Source: CAKUFA01 sp963618735 (GTDB lineage Bacteria > Bacillota > Clostridia > Christensenellales > Aristaeellaceae). Taken from it: a DNA stretch of 64,000 nt. Below, one piece after another: positions 58,955 through 64,000 of the stretch. The DNA is taken from positions 1 to 64,000 of the forward strand of contig CAVEUM010000004.1 in NCBI GenBank assembly GCA_963618735.1, given 5' to 3'. The position numbers and the translations under genes were made by a program. Below the pieces are notes generated by a model. It was not told the DNA's origin and searched no databases. It was given only the letters and a program-made list of their open reading frames with translations. Position 1 is the stretch's first letter, and the number at the start of each line of letters is the position of its first letter.

Positions 58955-58981
58955 GAAAAAACCTGCCACGATTTGTGACAG
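58955..58981 (-). terminator. Terminator after the sensor kinase gene
   Basis: CTGCCAC (58963-58969) and GTGACAG (58975-58981) form a 7-bp stem with one wobble, followed by a T run on the minus strand. Confidence 0.7.
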
Positions 58982-59004
58982 ACTTTGGTATGTTTTTGAT
59001 TTCT

Positions 59005-60336
59005 TTATACCTTTGGCGGATGTAAAAGCACGGTGAGCTTAAAGATATTGTTTTCTGTATCTACTGACACAGTGCCCTCATAGCGCTCTGCAATTTCGCG
59101 AATGGAGCGAAGACCGAAGCCGTGTCCCGTTCCGCTCTTGGTGGTCACGGGAATGCCATCCACCATCACCAGCTCATCCTCATAGAAGTTTTCCACATGG
59201 AGAATCACCATTTCCCCGCGGGACATGGCCTTCAGGGAGATCACCCGTTTCTGCGGATCGCTGACCTTGCTGCAGCTTTCCAGCGCGTTATCCAGTACAT
59301 TGCCGAAAAGGGAGATGATTTCCATCTCGCTCAGGAAGTCGAACAGCTTGCCATCGATAATGTAGGAAAACTTCACATCGTTGCTCAGGCACACGATGTT
59401 TTTTTCCGTCAGCACCACGTTAATGGTCTCGTTGCCGCAGTCCACCACGGTGCCGTATTCATCAATGGAATCCTGCAGGCGATCCAGATATTTCTCGAAA
59501 TTTTCCTTGCCAACCTGGGAGCGAATGGCCTTAATTTGATGTTTCAGGTCATGGCACTTCACCTGCAGGGAGGTAATACCATCGCGGCTCACCTGATAGT
59601 AGTGCATCTTGTTGTTAATGAAGTTCTGCATGCTCTCCTTATCCCTCTGGGCGCGATCCCGTTGAGAAACCAGCGACAGCACGCTCAGGTTGGTCGCCGT
59701 GTAGAGCAGCGCGCAGAAGTAATACAGGAAGAAGCCCTGGTTTGATGCGGTATACACCGTGCCGCAGAATTCCAAGCTGGCCTGGCATGCATAGAAAACA
59801 AGCGCGATGCGGATAACAGGCTTCAGCGGCATGTCCGTCGCCTGCAAAATGCTTTCCCGCATGACGTAGCAGCACAGCACGCAAGTCAGCACATACACCA
59901 CATAAGACACCAGCGAACCGATGATAGAATAGCGCGTCCACATGCCGCCAATGCCCAGAAGACTGGATGCGTAGCTCGCCGCCTTGAAGACATTCCATGC
60001 CAGCTTGAAAATGGTCAGTGCGATCAGATCCAGGTAGAGCAATTCGCCCTGATGGGTTTGGTAGCACCAGTCATAGCACACCATGAACAGGAATCCCATG
60101 ACGATGGTATAAATACCGTAACCGATTCCCTGAGCAAATCTGCCTTCCAGCTGGGTGTCCACCACCGTGCGGACGCACCAGCTGACCACCACAAATGCCG
60201 CCAAAGAAAGTGCCGCCCGAAATCCATAGTGATCGCGGCGGCGCATATTGCTCATCAGCATAAGCAACAGAAAGAGAATCAATGCAATAGAAATACGATG
60301 ATCGATGGTCTGAATATACCAAAAATCCGTGGTCAT
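59005..60336 (-). CDS. AgrC-like GHKL sensor histidine kinase
   Basis: A 443-residue kinase. The N-terminal half (to about 215) has six or seven membrane helices; the kinase half starts with a coiled helix and the phospho-acceptor region KCHDLKHQIKAIRSQVG (His in CHDLKHQ, about 265). The GHKL ATPase has the N-box LFGNVLDNALESC and G-box GHGFGLRSIREIAERY. Such kinases sense peptides or membrane signals. It overlaps the response-regulator stop by 4 bp. No precursor peptide (AgrD) or AgrB gene is near, so the signal is unknown. Confidence 0.92.
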   Translation of the reverse strand: MTTDFWYIQTIDHRISIALILFLLLMLMSNMRRRDHYGFRAALSLAAFVVVSWCVRTVVDTQLEGRFAQGIGYGIYTIVMGFLFMVCYDWCYQTHQGELLYLDLIALTIFKLAWNVFKAASYASSLLGIGGMWTRYSIIGSLVSYVVYVLTCVLCCYVMRESILQATDMPLKPVIRIALVFYACQASLEFCGTVYTASNQGFFLYYFCALLYTATNLSVLSLVSQRDRAQRDKESMQNFINNKMHYYQVSRDGITSLQVKCHDLKHQIKAIRSQVGKENFEKYLDRLQDSIDEYGTVVDCGNETINVVLTEKNIVCLSNDVKFSYIIDGKLFDFLSEMEIISLFGNVLDNALESCSKVSDPQKRVISLKAMSRGEMVILHVENFYEDELVMVDGIPVTTKSGTGHGFGLRSIREIAERYEGTVSVDTENNIFKLTVLLHPPKV

Positions 60337-61037
60337 AAGGTCTCTCCCAGAAAATTTGAAAAATGCTGCATAATTTCCTTGCGATGCGATTTGGAAATGG
60401 CAATTCTCGTGCCGTCAATCGTCAGATAGTCGTTTCCGGCGCTCTGCACATACCGAAGATTCACCACAAAGGAACGGTTGCACATAATGAACCGTTTGGG
60501 ATCCAGCTTTTTGATGACATCCGCCAGACGGCCGCGAACGTTATACACTTCCGACACCGTATGGTACACCAGATTGTGGTCAAAAACCTCCACATACTTG
60601 ATGTCGTTGGTCGACAGGCTGATAATGCCGTCCCCTGTCTTGATGGCGATTTGGCTTCCCGAAGTGTTCTCCAGTCGGCTAATCGCCTTATCCAGCACGT
60701 AATTGATGGAAAACTGACTGGCAGGCTTCACAATGAAGTCCAGCGCATCCACCTCGTATCCCTTGATGGCCAGCTGCGCCATGGCGGTCACAAAAATCAG
60801 CACCGATCCTGTGTTGATTTTTCGCATGAGTCGTGCGACTTCCAGTCCATCCAGCTGATCCATGCGAATGTCCATGAACACAATATCATAGTTTTCCGTA
60901 CTGCGAATAAAATCCAGCGAGGAATTAAAGACACGGATCATGCACGCGCGATCATTGCGGTTAAAATAATCCGTCACCAGTGCATTCAATGCCGAGGAAT
61001 CCTTAGGATCATCATCAACGATCGCCAAAAGTAGCAT
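60333..61037 (-). CDS. LytTR-family response regulator
   Basis: A 234-residue regulator with a receiver domain (phospho-Asp56 in DIVFMDIRMDQLDG, acidic pocket DDD at 8-10, Lys in FIVKPA) and a C-terminal LytTR DNA-binding domain from about 125 (IKYVEVFDHNLVYHT; RFIMCNRSFVVNLRYVQ). LytTR regulators such as AgrA bind short direct repeats. It forms one operon with the AgrC-like kinase. Targets are unknown; the adjoining GH3 and MFS genes are candidates by position. The ribosome-binding site (GGGAG) is far from the ATG, so translation may be weak. Confidence 0.93.
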   Translation of the reverse strand: MLLLAIVDDDPKDSSALNALVTDYFNRNDRACMIRVFNSSLDFIRSTENYDIVFMDIRMDQLDGLEVARLMRKINTGSVLIFVTAMAQLAIKGYEVDALDFIVKPASQFSINYVLDKAISRLENTSGSQIAIKTGDGIISLSTNDIKYVEVFDHNLVYHTVSEVYNVRGRLADVIKKLDPKRFIMCNRSFVVNLRYVQSAGNDYLTIDGTRIAISKSHRKEIMQHFSNFLGETL

Positions 61038-61082
61038 GACTCGCTCACGCTCCCTGTAGTGAAATAGAAATACCTTTTCTAC

Positions 61083-61111
61083 ATCATATCATATTTTTTT
61101 CATTTGAACAA
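61083..61111 (-). promoter_or_regulatory. Promoter for the two-component operon
   Basis: TTGTTC (minus strand, 61106-61111), 17-bp spacer, TATGAT (61083-61088). The surrounding gap is strongly AT-rich, without a gene. Confidence 0.6.
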
Positions 61112-61254
61112 TCTTTTTCGGCAAGATTTTTTACCATGCATCACTAAAATGGAAATTTTTTCAGCTTATTCTGTCTGCTTCTAATGAAAATGGTCAAAGC
61201 GCAGCTAAAAAAAAGCGAAATCTGCCTTTTCTTTGGATGAAAAATATTTTCCAT

Positions 61255-61283
61255 GAGACATTCCTGCTTTTCTATGGTATGAT
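61255..61283 (+). promoter_or_regulatory. Promoter for the 61326 MFS gene
   Basis: GAGACA (61255-61260), 17-bp spacer, TATGAT (61278-61283) preceded by TGG (extended -10). Confidence 0.6.
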
Positions 61284-61325
61284 AGTATTACATGATATCA
61301 TCATATTCTCCGGAGGAGGGATCCC

Positions 61326-62870
61326 ATGAAACTCAATTACCGCCGCACGCTGTTTGTCGGATTCGCATTTTTCCTCATTTGCGCCTTCTGGCAGGCCTAT
61401 GACAGCATCATCCCCAAAATTCTGACGGACAAATTCGGCATGTCCCAGGCTGCAAGCGGTATTGTCATGGCGCTGGACAATATTCTGGCACTGTTCATGC
61501 TCCCGCTGTTCGGTTCCCTGTCGGATAAGTGCCGCAGCCGACTTGGCAGGCGCACGCCATTCATCCTTTTCGGCACCATTGCCGCAGCGCTTCTGCTGAC
61601 GGGTCTTTCCATTGCGGACGGTATGCAATTGCAGAACATTTCCGCCGTGCAGGGAATGGATACTCAGGAGACCCTTGAAACCCTCTATGATTTCACGTAC
61701 GATGACGTCCTTATGACCCCCGATGGCGAGCTTTACGTGCTTTCCGATACGGCAGATGATGGCGTTACTGCCATTTCCCGTGACGAATTCCTCACCATGA
61801 CGCTGGCCACTGCAGACTATGCCCGCTACGTTGCCCCCGCGCGTCAGGCGTATGCCCATGCACAGACCCGTCAGGATTACAAACCGTTGATTTTCTTCAT
61901 CATTGTTTTACTGCTGCTGCTCATCGCCATGGCAACCTTCCGCTCCCCTGCCGTGGCGCTGATGCCTGATGTGACCATCAAGCCCCTGCGCAGCAAAGGC
62001 AATGCCATTATCAACCTCATGGGCAGTGCCGGCGGCATCATCATTCTGATTCTCGGCACCGTCTTCGCTACCGGTGCTGCCAGGAACGCGCTCATGCCCT
62101 ATGGCACCTACTTTGCCATTTTGTCCGCCCTGATGCTTCTGGCTTTGCTGATCTTCATGCTCACCGTTCGCGAGCCTCGGTTTGTGCAGGAAATGCACGA
62201 ACAGAGCCGCCTTTATGGCATTGATGAAGCTGCTGAAGACGATGCACCCGCAGGAGACCGCAAGCTCAGTGCCGCCGAGCGCAGGTCTCTGCTCTTCATT
62301 CTGCTGTCCATTGTGCTGTGGTTCATGGGCTACAACGCTGTCACCAGCAAGTACAGCGTTTATGCGGACAAGGTGCTTGGGCGCGATTACAACATGACGC
62401 TGATCATCGCCCAGGCCGCAGCCATTATCAGCTATCTGCCTGTGGGCATTGTTGCCTCCAAAATTGGACGGAAGAAGACCATTCTCGCAGGTGTTGTTAT
62501 GCTGGCCACTGCCTTCGGCGTCGCTTCTTTCCTTCGAGCCGACAGCAGTCCCATCCTGATGAACTGCATGTTTGCCCTGGCCGGTATCGCCTGGGCCACC
62601 ATTAACGTCAATTCCTTCCCCATGGTGGTGGAAATGTGCCGCGGCGGCGATGTAGGCAAATACACTGGCTTCTACTACACCGCCAGCATGGCTGCCCAGA
62701 CGGTGACCCCCTACCTGAGCGGTCTGTTGATGGACAACGCCGGCATGACTACCCTTTTCCCCTACGCCACGGTGTTTGTGGCATTGGCTTTTGTGACCAT
62801 GCTCTTTGTGCATCACGGTGACAGCAAGCCCGAAGCCCGCCGCGGACTGGAAGCCCTTGATAATGACTGA
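61326..62870 (+). CDS. MFS transporter with a large inserted loop
   Basis: A 514-residue major facilitator protein of the GPH/SLC45-like sugar type: FWQAYDSIIPKILTDKFGM, then LFGSLSDKCRSRLGRRTPFI (about 60-79), and in the second half GIVASKIGRKKTILAG. After the third helix, residues about 100-185 form a soluble, acidic insertion (DTQETLETLYDFTYDDVLMT; LYVLSDTADDGVTAISRDEF), not seen in usual members. The sugar is unknown. The ATG follows GGAGGAGGG. It is divergent from the two-component operon, which may control it. Confidence 0.87.
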   Translation: MKLNYRRTLFVGFAFFLICAFWQAYDSIIPKILTDKFGMSQAASGIVMALDNILALFMLPLFGSLSDKCRSRLGRRTPFILFGTIAAALLLTGLSIADGMQLQNISAVQGMDTQETLETLYDFTYDDVLMTPDGELYVLSDTADDGVTAISRDEFLTMTLATADYARYVAPARQAYAHAQTRQDYKPLIFFIIVLLLLLIAMATFRSPAVALMPDVTIKPLRSKGNAIINLMGSAGGIIILILGTVFATGAARNALMPYGTYFAILSALMLLALLIFMLTVREPRFVQEMHEQSRLYGIDEAAEDDAPAGDRKLSAAERRSLLFILLSIVLWFMGYNAVTSKYSVYADKVLGRDYNMTLIIAQAAAIISYLPVGIVASKIGRKKTILAGVVMLATAFGVASFLRADSSPILMNCMFALAGIAWATINVNSFPMVVEMCRGGDVGKYTGFYYTASMAAQTVTPYLSGLLMDNAGMTTLFPYATVFVALAFVTMLFVHHGDSKPEARRGLEALDND

Positions 62871-62885
62871 TTCCAACAGAATCCC

Positions 62886-62920
62886 ATAAAAAAGCTCTCC
62901 CCATGTGATTGGGCGAGAGC
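62886..62920 (-). terminator. Terminator after the YdcF-like gene
   Basis: GCTCTC (62894-62899) and GAGAGC (62915-62920), extended by CC/GG; six A give the minus-strand T run. It lies beyond the MFS terminator, so the two transcripts cross. Confidence 0.65.
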
Positions 62921-62924
62921 ATGA

Positions 62925-62976
62925 ACAGGCGGGAAGAAGCTGCTCACCAGCGTAGCTTCTTCCCGCCTGTCTTTTA
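62925..62976 (+). terminator. Strong terminator after the MFS gene
   Basis: ACAGGCGGGAAGAAGCT (62925-62941) pairs perfectly with AGCTTCTTCCCGCCTGT (62954-62970), 17 bp, then CTTTTAT. Confidence 0.85.
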
Positions 62977-63996
62977 TAGCAGCATGCTGAAAATGGACAC
63001 AAGAATGACATACATCAGGTACAGCACCATCACTGGTTTATGCCGCATAACCAGCGCCAGATATTCCCGCAGGGATGCCGCAGGAACGTAATACCTTGCG
63101 GTCTTTCCGCCGATGCCCTGGGCATTCATTCCTAATTCCCGTGCCAGAAGCACCGCGCGCAGCACATGATAATCGCTGGTGGCAATCATGAACTGACTGT
63201 TTTCCTGCTCCATCAGCTTCACAGAAAACAGCAGATTCTCCCGTGTATTGGTCGAGCGATTTTCCTCGATAATGCTTTCTTCGGGAATATTCTGTGACAG
63301 AAGATATTTCTTCATGGCTTCTGCCTCGCTGGTCACTTCGTTCTTTCCCTGGCCGCCTGAAACGATGAACTTCGCCTTTCTGCCGCCCTGCTCATACCAG
63401 CGAATCGCAGCATCCAGCCGTCCCCGCAGCAACGGTGTCACCGTGCCATCCTTGCGGATGGAGCAGCCCAGCACCACCACATAAGGGCAATCCAGCGGCT
63501 TCTTCATATGGCGGTAAACGATGGAATACAGCCAGAATCCGCCCAACGCCAGAGGCACATACAGCACCAGATTCATCATGAACACCAATAGGGTCACCTG
63601 CATGTCACTGCCGGAAATCCCCGAAAAGCAATACACGTACCAGGCATAGCTGCCAAGGAAGCTAATCACGCTCCACGCAACAGGCTGCACATGCGTCAGG
63701 GACAGACCTTCCCGACGAATCACCAGAATGCCGTCAATCAGCAGCGTCAATGTTGCGCCAATCAGGCTTGCCATAATGAGATAATTCACCGTGTATCCCA
63801 CTGCAAGACCCACGTTTGAGCTTAGCACAAAGGCAATGTACATCAGTGCCAGCACGCCGTGATACAGGGACAGTTCCAGCAGGAAACCATTGATCATTCG
63901 GCGCTTTTCCCGGCGAATGAGAAGCACGGCCAATACCAGGAAAAGCACTGTGGCGCCGCAGTGAATAATCAGATTCAACGTTATGGAATCAAGCAT
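62974..63996 (-). CDS. YdcF-family (DUF218) membrane protein
   Basis: A 340-residue protein with five hydrophobic helices in the first 170 residues, then a DUF218 domain: YVVVLGCSIRKDGTVTPLLR (about 174-193), GRLDAAIRWYEQG, KAKFIVSGGQGKNEVTSEAE, NTRENLLFSVKLM and ATSDYHVLRAVLLARELGM. A final helix closes the protein. DUF218 proteins (SanA, ElyC, YdcF) act in envelope maintenance, and some bind SAM or polyprenyl carriers; the role here is not known. The ATG at 63996 leaves only four bases to the edge, so an upstream start cannot be excluded. Confidence 0.88.
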   Translation of the reverse strand: MLDSITLNLIIHCGATVLFLVLAVLLIRREKRRMINGFLLELSLYHGVLALMYIAFVLSSNVGLAVGYTVNYLIMASLIGATLTLLIDGILVIRREGLSLTHVQPVAWSVISFLGSYAWYVYCFSGISGSDMQVTLLVFMMNLVLYVPLALGGFWLYSIVYRHMKKPLDCPYVVVLGCSIRKDGTVTPLLRGRLDAAIRWYEQGGRKAKFIVSGGQGKNEVTSEAEAMKKYLLSQNIPEESIIEENRSTNTRENLLFSVKLMEQENSQFMIATSDYHVLRAVLLARELGMNAQGIGGKTARYYVPAASLREYLALVMRHKPVMVLYLMYVILVSIFSMLL

Positions 63997-64000
63997 CAGA

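Noticed and set aside
61038..61325. Possible AgrD-like peptide gene beside the two-component system
   Set aside because: No start with a ribosome-binding site and a plausible peptide was found in the AT-rich gap.

Overview
The window looks like chromosome from a low-to-mid-GC member of the Bacillota, most likely class Clostridia. The reasons are strong AGGAGG ribosome-binding sites, sigma-A promoters with 17-bp spacing, the Gram-positive gene order rimP-nusA-ylxR-ylxQ-infB-rbfA-nrnA-truB-ribF, a SipW/TasA-like pair, an AgrC-like sensor with a LytTR regulator, and GGGtGRT plus NifU-like neighbours. There are no rRNA or tRNA genes, phage, insertion sequences or CRISPR arrays. A run of ten N at 1346-1355 marks a join in a draft or metagenome assembly. 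Order-level placement is not possible from reading alone.

Region 1 (1-9.8 kb) holds sugar and nucleoside metabolism: a truncated GH65 disaccharide phosphorylase, a FucO-like lactaldehyde reductase, BrnQ, GalE, the pseudouridine catabolic pair PsuK-PsuG, a LUD-domain protein and a YhhN membrane protein. Region 2 (9.8-20.9 kb) holds a phosphohexomutase with a DUF2461 protein, CTP synthase, an MFS carrier coupled to a small membrane protein, a YugP-type zinc peptidase, the GGGtGRT/NifU-like pair, YqeY with malic enzyme, and an RlmA-like methyltransferase.

Region 3 (20.9-25.2 kb) is the most unusual part. It is a five-gene minus-strand operon built around a P1B-type metal ATPase. Three partner proteins and the ATPase itself carry degenerate HMA-like domains in which the CxxC metal site is absent and a GRxR motif is conserved. 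A fifth gene encodes a small one-helix membrane protein. The layout recalls ferrosome (fez) operons, but that link is inference. Next come a LysR regulator and a divergent MATE pump with interlocking promoters and a perfect palindrome, a SipW signal peptidase with a TasA-like secreted protein, a cytidylate-kinase-like protein, and a four-gene Gld-type ABC exporter (31.2-35.8 kb).

Region 4 (36-45.5 kb) is the translation/transcription operon from rimP to ribF plus a UPF0340 gene, transcribed leftward from a promoter followed by a roughly 250-nt leader. Region 5 (45.6-54.2 kb) has a PflX-type radical SAM protein, a yesL/methyltransferase/hslO/helical-repeat operon, an orphan ZnuA-like binding protein, and dnaA preceded by five DnaA boxes but not followed by dnaN. 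Region 6 (54.4-64 kb) has a glycosyltransferase, a SurA-like secreted protein, a large secreted GH3 enzyme, an AgrC/LytTR-type two-component system, an MFS carrier with a large insertion, and a YdcF-family membrane protein reaching the right edge.
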